DNA from: Sva-07 sp031426215
GTDB taxonomy: Bacteria > Actinomycetota > Acidimicrobiia > Acidimicrobiales > Ilumatobacteraceae
Reading direction: 5' to 3'
NCBI GenBank assembly: GCA_031426215.1
Contig: JANPKU010000085.1
Location: 1-19,030, forward strand
Length of the DNA: 19,030 nt
The notes beneath the pieces were generated by a model. That model searched no databases. It saw only the letters and a program-made list of their open reading frames with translations, and was not told the DNA's origin. The position numbers and the translations under genes were made by a program. Shown here piece by piece: positions 1 through 7,903 of this stretch; positions within the stretch are counted from its first letter, which is position 1; each line of letters begins with the position of its first letter.

Positions 1-263
1 CCCAAACCGTGGCCGCAGCCGCCGTCGACGAAGACGTCGACGCCATCGGGTTGTCAATGCTGTCAGGAGCCCACATGACCCTGGCACCACTCGTCGTCGA
101 CGAGGTCAGAAAACTCGGCAGCGAGATCCCCGTGGTCGTCGGCGGCATCGTCCCCAAACAGGACGTCGAAGCATTGCTGACCGCCGGCATCGCCGCAGTG
201 ATCACCCCCGGAGCAAGCGCCGACCAGGTCGTCGCAACCATCCGCAACGTCCTCGCCAGCTGA
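1..263 (+). CDS. Cobalamin-binding domain of methylmalonyl-CoA mutase-type protein (3' end only)
   Basis: This is the last 87 codons of a gene that enters from the left edge; the reading frame is open from base 3. The visible part matches the C-terminal half of the B12-binding domain of methylmalonyl-CoA (or related acyl-CoA) mutases. It has the segment DAIGLSMLSGAHM (the SxL region) and VVVGGIVP (the GG region), followed by the usual TPGAS stretch near the end. The DxHxxG cobalamin-ligand motif would lie upstream of the window, so it cannot be checked. The family rearranges (R)-methylmalonyl-CoA to succinyl-CoA using adenosylcobalamin. Whether this is a separate small subunit or the tail of a fused large subunit cannot be told from here. 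The next gene starts about 60 bases later on the same strand. Confidence 0.85.
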   Translation, partial: QTVAAAAVDEDVDAIGLSMLSGAHMTLAPLVVDEVRKLGSEIPVVVGGIVPKQDVEALLTAGIAAVITPGASADQVVATIRNVLAS

Positions 264-322
264 CCACGGTTCCCGCAGATCAGGTCGGCGGCACCCGTGG
301 CGGGCGCAACCGTCGTTCCGAT

Positions 323-2068
323 TTGAGCGATGCCAACCGATCGCCGTACCGTTCGCCGGTGGCACAAGTGGGAAATGGCGCATCACCGGTCGAACTGGGG
401 CTCGCCGAGGTACACGAGGCCATTGCCGCCCTGCGGCCAGACGCCGACTGCCTCGTATTTCGCGACAAGCGGTCCTCGTGGGCCGAGATCACCGAGCGCA
501 CACGACGGCTCGCGAACCACCTGATCGGCGCCGGCCTCGGGGTTCACACCGAACGCCACGAACTGGCCGGCCACGAAAGCGGGCAGGACCACCTCGCGAT
601 CTACCTGCACAACGGCAACGAGTACCTCGAGTCGATGCTCGGCGCACTCAAGGCACGGGTGGCGTCCCTGAACGTCAACTACCGCTACGTGGCAGAGGAA
701 CTCCGGTACCTCTTGAACGACTCCCAGGCCACAGCGGTGGTCGTGCACTCGGCGTTCACCCCGACACTCTCCGAGGTACTCGACGAACTCCCGAAACTCC
801 GCGTGATCCTCCAGGTGCCCGACGAATCGGGCCATCCGTTGCTGCCCGGCGCAGTGTGGTACGAGGACGCCTTGGCTGCGGCATCGCCTGAGCGGCCCGA
901 CGTCGACTGGAGCCCCGACGACCTCTACATGCTGTACACGGGCGGCACCACCGGAATGCCCAAGGGAGTGATGTGGCGCAACGGCGACGCGATGGTCGAG
1001 TGCTTCGGTGGCTCGAAGACGGCCACCTCGGTCGACGACTTCGTCGCCGAGGCCACCACCGGACTCCAGGCGCTGCTCGCTCCACCGTTCATGCACGGAG
1101 CGGGCCACTGGATGAGCTTTCGCACCTGGCTCGGCGGCGGCACCGTTTTCGTGCAGTCGGTGCCCGAACGCCTCGATCCGATCGACATCTGGTCGACCAT
1201 CGAACGAGAGCAGATCAACTTCCTGCTCATCGTGGGCGACGCGTTCGCTCGCCCGCTGCTCGACGAACTCGATCATCCGACCAACGAACCGAACAACTCG
1301 CCCGACGGAGCATCCGAGAGACCAACCGAGGGCGCCGGCTACGACCTGTCGTCGCTGACCGTCCTGCTCTCCGGCGGCGCACCATTGTCCGCTCCCTTGA
1401 AGGACGAGTTCCTCGCCCACCTTCCGACGCTGATGATCGTCGACGGGCTCGGCTCGTCCGAAGCCGGAGGTCAGGTGTCGCAGGTGTCCACCGGCGGCAG
1501 CTCGACGACCGGCACGTTCGAGATCACACCAGGCAACGTGGTGCTCTCGGCGGATCTCGATCGGGTGCTCGAACCGGGTGACCCGGAGATCGGCTGGCTC
1601 GCCAAGAGTGGGCGACTCGCACTCGGATATCTCGGCGATCCGGACAAGACCGCGCGTACCTATCCCGTCGTCGACGGCATCCGCTATGCGATCCCGGGCG
1701 ACCGCGCCCGCCTGTTGGAGGGCGGCATCGTCGAGCTGCACGGGCGCGACTCGGTCACGATCAACTCAGGCGGCGAGAAGATTTTCGCTGAGGAGGTGGA
1801 GGCTGCCATCAAGTCGCACCCAGGCGTGTACGACTGCATCGTCGCCGGCCGACCGAGCGAACGATGGGGCAACGAAGTGGTCGCCATCGTGCGGATTCGT
1901 GAGGGCCACGATGTCGACGACGAGGCACTGCGCGCTGCCGCAGCGCGGCACATTGCCCGCTACAAGCTGCCCAAGGAGATCCGCTACGTCGACGAGATCA
2001 TGCGGTCGCCCAGCGGCAAGGCCGACTACCGGTGGGCCAAACAGGTTGCCGCCGAGCCCGTAGCCTGA
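323..2068 (+). CDS. Acyl-CoA synthetase, FadD family (AMP-forming)
   Basis: The 581-residue protein belongs to the ANL adenylating superfamily, which activates a carboxylate with ATP and transfers it to CoA. The phosphate-binding loop TGGTTGMPKG is at residues 206-215, the GLGSSEAGG segment around 376-384, and the C-terminal catalytic lysine in SPSGKADYRW at 566. The form YTGGTTGMPKGVMWR resembles actinobacterial FadD17/FadD19-type ligases acting on fatty or steroid side-chain acids; the substrate cannot be read from sequence. Residues 319-339 carry a Pro/Glu/Asn-rich insert that looks like a flexible loop. The start is uncertain: TTG at 323 is the longest, GTG at 359 or 368 would also fit, and none has a good Shine-Dalgarno site. 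The stop is 5 bases before menG, so co-transcription with menG-menF is likely. Confidence 0.88.
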   Translation: MSDANRSPYRSPVAQVGNGASPVELGLAEVHEAIAALRPDADCLVFRDKRSSWAEITERTRRLANHLIGAGLGVHTERHELAGHESGQDHLAIYLHNGNEYLESMLGALKARVASLNVNYRYVAEELRYLLNDSQATAVVVHSAFTPTLSEVLDELPKLRVILQVPDESGHPLLPGAVWYEDALAAASPERPDVDWSPDDLYMLYTGGTTGMPKGVMWRNGDAMVECFGGSKTATSVDDFVAEATTGLQALLAPPFMHGAGHWMSFRTWLGGGTVFVQSVPERLDPIDIWSTIEREQINFLLIVGDAFARPLLDELDHPTNEPNNSPDGASERPTEGAGYDLSSLTVLLSGGAPLSAPLKDEFLAHLPTLMIVDGLGSSEAGGQVSQVSTGGSSTTGTFEITPGNVVLSADLDRVLEPGDPEIGWLAKSGRLALGYLGDPDKTARTYPVVDGIRYAIPGDRARLLEGGIVELHGRDSVTINSGGEKIFAEEVEAAIKSHPGVYDCIVAGRPSERWGNEVVAIVRIREGHDVDDEALRAAAARHIARYKLPKEIRYVDEIMRSPSGKADYRWAKQVAAEPVA

Positions 2069-2073
2069 ACCGG

Positions 2074-2796
2074 GTGAACGAGCCCCCGACGACGCGCCCT
2101 TCGTGGGACACCGACGATCTCCCCCAAGGTGACGCGAAGGTTGCGGCCGTCCAGGGGATGTTCGATGCGATCGCGCCGAAGTACGATCGGCTCAACCGCA
2201 TCATCTCGTTCCGCCTGGACGTCCGCTGGCGCAAGCGTGCCATTCGAGATCTGGCACTCGCCCCGGGCAGTGTGGTGCTCGACCTCGCGAGCGGCACCGG
2301 CGATCTCTGCATCGATCTCGCCGCCGGCGGAGCTCGGCCGATCTCGATGGATCTCAGCTTCGGCATGCTGTCGGCCGATCGGTCCGGAGCACCACGAGTC
2401 CAGACCGACATCCTGCGACTTCCCGTGCCGAACGCGTCCGTCGACGGTGTCACGTGCGGCTTCGCTCTCCGAAACCTGCTCGACCTGCCGACGTTCTTCA
2501 TCGAGCTCGGTCGTGTGGTGCGCCCCGGTGGACGAATCGCCCTGCTCGACGTGAGCGTCCCCAGCAACCCCGTGGTTCGCTGGGGCAACAACATCTACTT
2601 CGGCAAGGTCGTCCCACGGATCGGCGCGTTGCTGTCCGACGGTGCGGCCTACCGCTACCTGCCCAAGAGCGTGGCGTACCTTCCGACACCAGACGGGATG
2701 CTCGCGTCGCTGCGCGATGCCGGGTTCGCCGACGCCACGCACGCCCAGCTGTCCGGAGGGCTCACCCAGTTGATGGTTGCAACACGCGATCGATGA
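2074..2796 (+). CDS. menG: Demethylmenaquinone methyltransferase MenG (UbiE family)
   Basis: The protein carries out the final menaquinone step, transferring a methyl group from S-adenosylmethionine to C-3 of demethylmenaquinone. With the GTG start at 2074 it has 240 residues, close to the family length. The N-terminal FDAIAPKYDRLNRIISF segment (30-46) and the SAM-binding loop VLDLASGTGDL (68-78) are typical of UbiE/MenG, as are CGFALRNL (128-135) and YRYLPKSV (193-200). An in-frame GTG at 2032 lies inside the upstream ligase gene and was not chosen; 2074 gives a 5-base gap to that gene. The stop TGA overlaps the menF start as ATGA, which suggests translational coupling. The enzyme is expected at the cytoplasmic face of the membrane, where its lipid substrate sits. 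Confidence 0.93.
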   Translation: MNEPPTTRPSWDTDDLPQGDAKVAAVQGMFDAIAPKYDRLNRIISFRLDVRWRKRAIRDLALAPGSVVLDLASGTGDLCIDLAAGGARPISMDLSFGMLSADRSGAPRVQTDILRLPVPNASVDGVTCGFALRNLLDLPTFFIELGRVVRPGGRIALLDVSVPSNPVVRWGNNIYFGKVVPRIGALLSDGAAYRYLPKSVAYLPTPDGMLASLRDAGFADATHAQLSGGLTQLMVATRDR

Positions 2797-3995
2797 GGGC
2801 CGTCACGCGACCACTGTCGGCCTACACCGACAGCCCAATCGACCTGAACGACATCGCTGGCGGCGACGGTGTGTTGTTCGTGCGCAACGCCGTCGGGGTC
2901 GCCGGTCGTGGCGTCGCTGCAACGGTCGCGGTCGACGAAGCCGTCAGCTTCCTCGCCGGCCTGGATCACGACTCGACCGTGCCGGGAGTCGGTCCCGTAG
3001 CGCTCGGTTGCGTCCCGTTCGTGCCAGGTTCGCCGGCCGAGCTCGTGGTTCCGAGCGTGCAGTTCCGCAAGGGCGCCGATGGAGCCACGAGTGTCACGGT
3101 CATCGGCGACGTCGACGACGACCTCATTGCCGAGGCGCTCAGGCGGCGGGAACCGTCACCGGCAACGGCAGCGAGCTGGTCGATCGATCCGATGGTCGAC
3201 GTCGACCGCTACCTCGCTGCGGTGGTCGCCGCTCGTGATGCCGTGCGCGTCGGCAACCTCACCAAGGCGGTGATCGCCCGACCGATCAGCGTGCGCTCGA
3301 GCGAGCCGATCGACATCCACGCCGTCCTGCGTCGCCTGCGGGCGTCATTCGGGTCGAGCTACCGGTACTCGATCGACGGATTCATCGGCGCCTCGCCCGA
3401 ACTCCTGGTCGAGGTCGACGGAGCCGTGGTTCGCTCTCATCCACTCGCTGGCACGGCACCCAGAACAGGCGACGTCGACAATGACGCCCGCATCGCCGCT
3501 GACCTGATCGCCAGCACGAAGAATCAGGTCGAGCACCGAGTGGTCATCGACGTGGTGCACGACACGTTGTTGCCGTGGGCGAGCTATCTCGACTGGGAAC
3601 CCGAGCCGTCGATCGTCACCGTCGCCAACGTGCAGCATCTCGGCACGCGCATGGAAGGCATGCTCTCGCAACCGGGCCCGTCGGTGATCGAGTTGGTGCG
3701 CGCGCTGTCACCCACGCCGGCACTGGGCGGCCACCCTCGCGACGCGGCGATCGAGCTGATCCAGCGGGTCGAAGGCTTCGAGCGCGGCCGCTACGGCGGC
3801 GCTGTCGGCTGGGTCGACGCCGACGGCAATGGCACCTGGGCGGTGGCGATCCGCTGCGCGGAACTCTCCGACGATCGCCGTGCTGCGCGTCTCGTCGCCG
3901 GTGGTGGCATCGTCGCCGACAGCGACCCTCACGCCGAACTGGCTGAGACCCAAGCCAAGTTCCAAGCGATGCTCAGCGCCATCGTGCGCCCCTGA
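2793..3995 (+). CDS. menF: Isochorismate synthase MenF
   Basis: The 400-residue protein is a chorismate-utilising enzyme of the MenF/EntC/DhbC type, converting chorismate to isochorismate, the first committed menaquinone step. The reading frame is open well upstream, but the ATG at 2793 overlaps the menG stop (ATGA) and gives a normal family length. The general-base lysine lies in LTKAVIAR (K158). By alignment from memory with E. coli MenF (K190, E240, E284, E416), the acid and Mg-binding glutamates are E203 in GASPELL, E248 in QVEHRV and E382 in PHAELAET. HPLAGTAPR (216-224), PTPALGGHPR (307-316) and GRYGGAVGW (332-340) are further signatures. Salicylate or siderophore-type isochorismate synthases are close relatives, but the location beside menG, menD, menH, menA and menE supports menaquinone. 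Confidence 0.93.
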   Translation: MRAVTRPLSAYTDSPIDLNDIAGGDGVLFVRNAVGVAGRGVAATVAVDEAVSFLAGLDHDSTVPGVGPVALGCVPFVPGSPAELVVPSVQFRKGADGATSVTVIGDVDDDLIAEALRRREPSPATAASWSIDPMVDVDRYLAAVVAARDAVRVGNLTKAVIARPISVRSSEPIDIHAVLRRLRASFGSSYRYSIDGFIGASPELLVEVDGAVVRSHPLAGTAPRTGDVDNDARIAADLIASTKNQVEHRVVIDVVHDTLLPWASYLDWEPEPSIVTVANVQHLGTRMEGMLSQPGPSVIELVRALSPTPALGGHPRDAAIELIQRVEGFERGRYGGAVGWVDADGNGTWAVAIRCAELSDDRRAARLVAGGGIVADSDPHAELAETQAKFQAMLSAIVRP

Positions 3996-4026
3996 ACACA
4001 CAGCCGGTTCCGGTTCGGACCACCAC

Positions 4027-4677
4027 TCAGATCGTGGCGAAGGCGCGAACGGTGAACGTCCCGGCCCCTTCGATCTTCGGTGGCACTGCGCTGAACGAGG
4101 AACCGACTGCAGGGAGCTGGTCGAGATTCACGAGATGCTCGACGATCGGGATCTCGGATCCGAGCAGCACGGTGTGGACGGGACGTTCGCCACCGGTCGT
4201 GGCGTCGATATTCAAGGTGTCGACACCGACGCAGGCGACGCCAGCTCGAACGAGCGCAAGAGCAGCCCGCTCGGTCAGGTGCGGGTGGTCGACGAAGTAC
4301 GCCGGCGTACCCCAGTGCCGCGCATGGCCCGTGTGGATCAAGACGGCGTGCCCGGCCAGCCCCGTCAGCTCGTCATCGGTCAGGTCGATGGCGGTGACTC
4401 CTCGCCGATCGAGACACACCGCGGGCACACCAGCGACGCGTTCCAGTGGCAATTCGCTGAGGTCGTGACCATCGGCGAAACGATGGAAGGGCACGTCGAG
4501 GTAGGTGCCCGTGTTGGTGCACATGGTGACCATGCCGATCTGGAACGTGATGCCCGGGCCGTAGATCGTCTCGGCCGCTTCACGGGTGAGGTGGTCGGCA
4601 ATGATCGGTACGGGCAAGCCGGGGTACGTCGTCATCCCGTCGACGATCACGTGACTGAGGTCGATCAACGTCGGCAT
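4027..4677 (-). CDS. Cyclase-family (PF04199, kynurenine formamidase-like) protein with altered metal motif
   Basis: The 216-residue protein starts with MPTLIDLSHVI and ends with a characteristic NLDQLP segment, both typical of the cyclase/KynB family of metal-dependent amide or ester hydrolases. The family signature is HxGTHxDxPxH. Here residues 55-65 read NTGTYLDVPFH, so the first two histidines are Asn55 and Tyr59 while Asp61 and His65 are kept. Metal binding may therefore be changed or lost; substrate and activity are unknown. It lies 25 bases after the menD stop on the same strand and so is probably co-transcribed with menD, which hints at a quinone-related role without proving it. The open frame continues upstream into menD; the ATG at 4677 was chosen because similarity begins exactly there. 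The gene converges on menF with a 31-base gap. Confidence 0.85.
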   Translation of the reverse strand: MPTLIDLSHVIVDGMTTYPGLPVPIIADHLTREAAETIYGPGITFQIGMVTMCTNTGTYLDVPFHRFADGHDLSELPLERVAGVPAVCLDRRGVTAIDLTDDELTGLAGHAVLIHTGHARHWGTPAYFVDHPHLTERAALALVRAGVACVGVDTLNIDATTGGERPVHTVLLGSEIPIVEHLVNLDQLPAVGSSFSAVPPKIEGAGTFTVRAFATI

Positions 4678-4702
4678 GCCGCGAAGGTATCGCCAACCTG
4701 AC

Positions 4703-6373
4703 TCAGCGGACGTCGAGGGCAGCGCTGACGGCTGCGTGGAGTTCGGCGTGGACCTCGACGTTGTGGCGTCGATCGGTGGACACACGACAGACCCACGGGC
4801 CCCGCCGGCCGAGCTGGTCGACGAGTTCGTCCACCGAGTGCACCGTGCGAGCCTCGAGCCCGTACGACGCCGCGAGCGCCACGATGTCGACTCCGAGCGG
4901 CGTTCCGAACAGCTGCTCGAAACGATCTTGCGACAGCGCCGATGCCTGTGGCAGGAACGAGAAGATGCCGCCGCCGTCGTTGTCGACCACCACGATGCGC
5001 AGGTCGACTGCGCGCGACTCGAGCGCGGTGAGCGAGTTGCTGTCGTGGACGAACGCGAAGTCACCGAGCAGCACGAACGTCGTTCGGCCCGCAAGCGCCC
5101 GTCCGAGTGCGGTCCCCAACACTCCGTCGATGCCGTTGGCGCCACGGTTCGCGTGGGCTCGTGCCCGACTGCCGCCGAACCATTCGAGGTCACGCACCGG
5201 CATCGACGAGGCGACGACGAGATCCGCGTCGAACGGAATCGTGTCCGCGACCGATCGTGCCGTACCGGGTTCAGTCAACTCGTCGAATCGGGCGAGGACA
5301 TCGAGGATCACCTGATCGGCGAGCACATCGGCGGACGTCCACGAGTCGCTCCACTCGGCCCACTGCTCGAAATCGGACACCGCTTCGAGCAGGTCGTCGA
5401 CCGACACGACGGCCGCCACGTTGTGATCCGGATCGATCACGCCTGGGCCGCCGACCTGCACGAGCACGGCACCCGCGTCCGTGGCCCGCTTGGTCCACTG
5501 GGCGAGCACCTTCGACGCCGCGGGTCGACCGATGCGGACGATCACGTCGGGGAGATGTTCGGTCGCAAACCGTTCGCTACGGAGCATCGCGTCGACCGTC
5601 GAGATCGCACCGGGCAGGTGGCGCATCCCCGAGATCGGATCAGCCACGACCGGCCAGCCAGTTACCTCGGACAGTGCAACGATGTCGTCGCCGTCGAGCC
5701 CGTGACGCCCGCCGACCAGGATCAGCCCACGTCGAGCACCCATCGAAGGCACCGGGTCCGATCGGCGGCCACCGCGCAGCACTACCGGGTCCGGAGCCTG
5801 GCTGCTCGACCGTTCGGGGAGCTCACCGACCGTACCGAGCAGTGGCTCGCGGAATGCAAGATTGAGCTGAACCGGACCGCGCGCCGCGTGCGTCCACGCG
5901 TCGATTGCCAACTCGCGCCACAGCGATCGCTCTGCGTCATCAGGGACCCCTGGGTCGCGCGACCACGCCACGTGGTGCCCGTAGAGGTCGATCTGGTCGA
6001 TCGTCTGTGGTGCTCCGACGCCGCGGAGTTCTTCCGGACGATCAGCCGTCAGCACGATCATCGGAACCTCGGAGAGCCCCGCTTCGACCACCGCCGGGTA
6101 GAAGTTCGCAGCAGCGGTGCCGCTCGTGCACAACAACAGCGCCGGATCGCCGTCGAGGGCAAGCCCGAGTGCGACGAATGCAGCCGACCGCTCGTCGTGC
6201 ACGACGTGCACCCGCATCTCGCGGCGATCGGTGAGCGCCAACGCCATCGGCGTCGAACGAGAACCGGGGGCCACCACTGCATGTCTGATGCCGAGTGCCA
6301 GCCACTCGTCGACGAGCGTCGCACAGAACGTCGCCTGGACGTCCTCTGGGCGGGGATCTGCGGCGCCAACCAT
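4703..6373 (-). CDS. menD: SEPHCHC synthase MenD (thiamine-diphosphate dependent)
   Basis: The 556-residue protein joins isochorismate and 2-oxoglutarate to give SEPHCHC with loss of CO2, using thiamine diphosphate and Mg. The N-terminal Pyr domain carries HAVVAPGSRSTPMALAL (31-47) and the cofactor-activating glutamate in VVHDERSAAF (E61). The C-terminal PP domain has NRGANGIDG (409-417), the Mg/diphosphate motif GDFAFVHDSN (437-446) and VVVDNDGGGIFSFLPQ (461-476), all diagnostic for MenD. ATG at 6373 starts a protein beginning MVGAADPRPEDVQ; the frame is open 26 codons further but that part overlaps the divergent oxidoreductase gene and is not conserved-looking. It is transcribed away from the 6408 gene with only 34 bases between start codons, and is followed by the cyclase-family gene. 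Confidence 0.94.
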   Translation of the reverse strand: MVGAADPRPEDVQATFCATLVDEWLALGIRHAVVAPGSRSTPMALALTDRREMRVHVVHDERSAAFVALGLALDGDPALLLCTSGTAAANFYPAVVEAGLSEVPMIVLTADRPEELRGVGAPQTIDQIDLYGHHVAWSRDPGVPDDAERSLWRELAIDAWTHAARGPVQLNLAFREPLLGTVGELPERSSSQAPDPVVLRGGRRSDPVPSMGARRGLILVGGRHGLDGDDIVALSEVTGWPVVADPISGMRHLPGAISTVDAMLRSERFATEHLPDVIVRIGRPAASKVLAQWTKRATDAGAVLVQVGGPGVIDPDHNVAAVVSVDDLLEAVSDFEQWAEWSDSWTSADVLADQVILDVLARFDELTEPGTARSVADTIPFDADLVVASSMPVRDLEWFGGSRARAHANRGANGIDGVLGTALGRALAGRTTFVLLGDFAFVHDSNSLTALESRAVDLRIVVVDNDGGGIFSFLPQASALSQDRFEQLFGTPLGVDIVALAASYGLEARTVHSVDELVDQLGRRGPWVCRVSTDRRHNVEVHAELHAAVSAALDVR

Positions 6374-6382
6374 CGCTGACAG

Positions 6383-6388
6383 ACGATA
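6383..6388 (-). promoter_or_regulatory. menD: Possible -10 element for menD (TATCGT)
   Basis: On the minus strand TATCGT fits the actinobacterial TAnnnT -10 pattern and ends 9 bases before the menD ATG. Transcription would then begin within a few bases of the start codon, so the mRNA would be nearly leaderless. No convincing -35 hexamer was found. Motif matches this short arise easily by chance. Confidence 0.3.
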
Positions 6389-6394
6389 GGCGCA

Positions 6395-6400
6395 TACCGT
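6395..6400 (+). promoter_or_regulatory. Possible -10 element for the FrnE-like gene (TACCGT)
   Basis: TACCGT fits TAnnnT and ends 7 bases before the ATG at 6408, the spacing expected for a leaderless transcript starting at or next to the ATG. It lies 6 bases from the opposing menD candidate, so the two promoters would share one small region. No clear -35 element is seen. Confidence 0.28.
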
Positions 6401-6407
6401 GTCGAAG

Positions 6408-7124
6408 ATGACTGCGATCTCGAACCATGACGTCACACGCCCGACGGTCACCGTCGAGGTGTGGTCCGACGTGGTGTGCCCGTGGTGCTACATCGGCAAG
6501 CGCAAGTTCGCCTCGGGCCTCGCCCAGGTCGAAGCCGAACTGGCCGAGGCCCAAGTCGACGTCGACTTCGAAGTGTCGTATCACCCGTACCAACTCGATC
6601 CGATGGCAGCACCGGGCGACGCAGGCCCGGTGATCGAGGCCTACGCGAAAAAGTTCGGCGGGCCGGAAAAAGCAGCGGCGATCATCGCCAACGTGTCCGA
6701 GCGTGCCGCCGAGGTGGGCCTCGAGTTCCGGATGGACCGAGCCCTGCGGGCCAACACCCTGCTCGCCCATCGGCTGATCTGGTTGGCCGCCCAGCCAGAC
6801 TCGCCGGTCGCACAGGACGCGATGAAGGAGCGGCTCCTGAAGGCGTACTTCCACGACGGGCTGCACATCGGTGACCCCGACGTGCTCGCCGACTGTGCGG
6901 CCGAGCTCGGTTTCGATCGCGACGAGGTGTACGAGTTCCTGGCGTCCGGGCGAGGCACCGACGAGGTGCGCTCCGAACTCGATGTGGCGGCCACCAACGG
7001 GATCACCGCCGTGCCGACGTACGTGATCAACGGTCGGTGGGCGATCCCCGGGGCGCAGGATCCGGAGACTTTCGCGCAGGTGCTGCGCAAGATGGCCCAC
7101 CAGGCGGTCGCCGAGCAGGTCTGA
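6408..7124 (+). CDS. DsbA-family (FrnE-like) thiol-disulfide oxidoreductase
   Basis: The 238-residue protein is a thioredoxin-fold oxidoreductase of the DsbA/FrnE (2-hydroxychromene-2-carboxylate isomerase-like) branch. It opens with VTVEVWSDVVCPWCYIGKRKF, which carries the redox motif CPWC (Cys24 and Cys27), and has the cis-proline region AVPTYVING near the C-terminus followed by GAQDPETF, as in FrnE proteins. There is no signal peptide, so a cytoplasmic location is expected, unlike secreted DsbA. The family makes or resolves disulfides; the partner is unknown. A GTG at 6399 in the same frame is an alternative start. The stop overlaps the menH start (TGATG), so the two are probably translated together. 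Confidence 0.88.
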   Translation: MTAISNHDVTRPTVTVEVWSDVVCPWCYIGKRKFASGLAQVEAELAEAQVDVDFEVSYHPYQLDPMAAPGDAGPVIEAYAKKFGGPEKAAAIIANVSERAAEVGLEFRMDRALRANTLLAHRLIWLAAQPDSPVAQDAMKERLLKAYFHDGLHIGDPDVLADCAAELGFDRDEVYEFLASGRGTDEVRSELDVAATNGITAVPTYVINGRWAIPGAQDPETFAQVLRKMAHQAVAEQV

Positions 7125-7903
7125 TGTCGAGCGATACTGCCGCCGGCACGACCGCCGACACCGCCGTGACCTTGCGTTTCGTGCTGGCTCATGGCTTCAC
7201 ACAGACCGCCAGGTCGTGGGGCGTTCTCGAGCGGCTCATTCATGCTCGCGTCCCGATCGCCGAGACGGTCGCCGTCGACCTGCCCGGACACGGTGACGCC
7301 CCTCCCCCGGCGGATTGCGACCTGTGGGCGAGCGCAGCGCTGCTTACGAACGCCGGGGGCTCTGCTACCTACGTCGGCTATTCCATGGGTGGGAGGGTCG
7401 CTCTCCACGCTGGACTCACTCGTCCCGATGCGGTCCAGCGCCTGATCCTGATCGGCGCGACCGCCGGCATCGACGACCCCGACGAACGCCGGTCGCGGCG
7501 CGATGCCGACGAACAGCTCGCCGATCACATCGAGGTCGTCGGCGTGCCGCGTTTCGTCGACGAGTGGCTGACCAACCCGTTGTTCCGCGGTCTCACCGAG
7601 GCAACAGCGCTGCGGACCGATCGCCTCCGGAACACCACTGCGGGCCTCGCCTCCAGCCTCCGGGCCACCGGAACCGGCACGCAGACACCACTCTGGAACC
7701 GCCTCGGCGAGATCCAGTGCCCGACGTTGGTCCTCGTCGGCCAACACGACGCGAAGTTCACGGAATTGGGACAACGCCTCGTCGACGGCATCGCCGATGC
7801 GGAACTGGTCGTCGTGCCCGACGCCGGTCACAGCGTCCATCTCGAACAACCCGACGCCACCGCCGACGCCATCGTCACCTGGGCTACATCCTCAAAGCGA
7901 TGA
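7124..7903 (+). CDS. menH: SHCHC synthase MenH (alpha/beta hydrolase)
   Basis: The 259-residue alpha/beta-hydrolase-fold protein fits MenH, which eliminates pyruvate from SEPHCHC to give SHCHC. Motifs in order are LAHGFTQTARSW (21-32), VAVDLPGHGDAP (49-60), the nucleophile elbow GYSMGGR with Ser87, LVLVGQHDAKF with Asp209 and DAGHSVHLEQP with His236. This gives a Ser-Asp-His triad at positions close to E. coli MenH (Ser86, Asp210, His232). The ATG at 7124 overlaps the stop of the upstream oxidoreductase; the open frame further upstream is a shadow of that gene. Other alpha/beta hydrolases share the fold, but the men context and the HGFTQT and GYSMGGR forms make MenH the best call. Its stop codon lies inside the first of two hairpin repeats. 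Confidence 0.88.
   Translation: MSSDTAAGTTADTAVTLRFVLAHGFTQTARSWGVLERLIHARVPIAETVAVDLPGHGDAPPPADCDLWASAALLTNAGGSATYVGYSMGGRVALHAGLTRPDAVQRLILIGATAGIDDPDERRSRRDADEQLADHIEVVGVPRFVDEWLTNPLFRGLTEATALRTDRLRNTTAGLASSLRATGTGTQTPLWNRLGEIQCPTLVLVGQHDAKFTELGQRLVDGIADAELVVVPDAGHSVHLEQPDATADAIVTWATSSKR

Noticed and set aside
264..300. Inverted repeat CCACGG/CCGTGG after the mutase gene as a terminator
   Set aside because: Only 6 bp with a 25-base loop and no T-run; too weak to call.
383..1741. Open frame of 452 codons on the - strand, opposite the acyl-CoA synthetase
   Set aside because: Composition is that of a reverse-complement shadow (His/Arg/Val/Glu-rich, no domain), while the + strand encodes intact ligase motifs.
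2454..2792. N-terminal extension of the menF frame
   Set aside because: It overlaps menG in another frame and is Arg/Ala/Pro-rich; the ATGA overlap at 2793 gives a normal MenF.
3996..4026. CCGGTTCCGG-containing spacer between convergent menF and the cyclase gene as a terminator
   Set aside because: The CCGG elements are too short and close to form a stable hairpin; nothing else is visible in the 31 bases.
4678..5193. N-terminal extension of the cyclase-family frame by 172 codons
   Set aside because: It lies inside menD in another frame and is Ser/Arg/Thr-rich; family similarity begins at the ATG 4677.
4676..6379. Long open frame of 567 codons on the + strand, opposite menD
   Set aside because: It is antisense to a clear MenD and its product is Arg/His/Asp-rich with no recognisable fold, as expected of a shadow frame in high-GC DNA.
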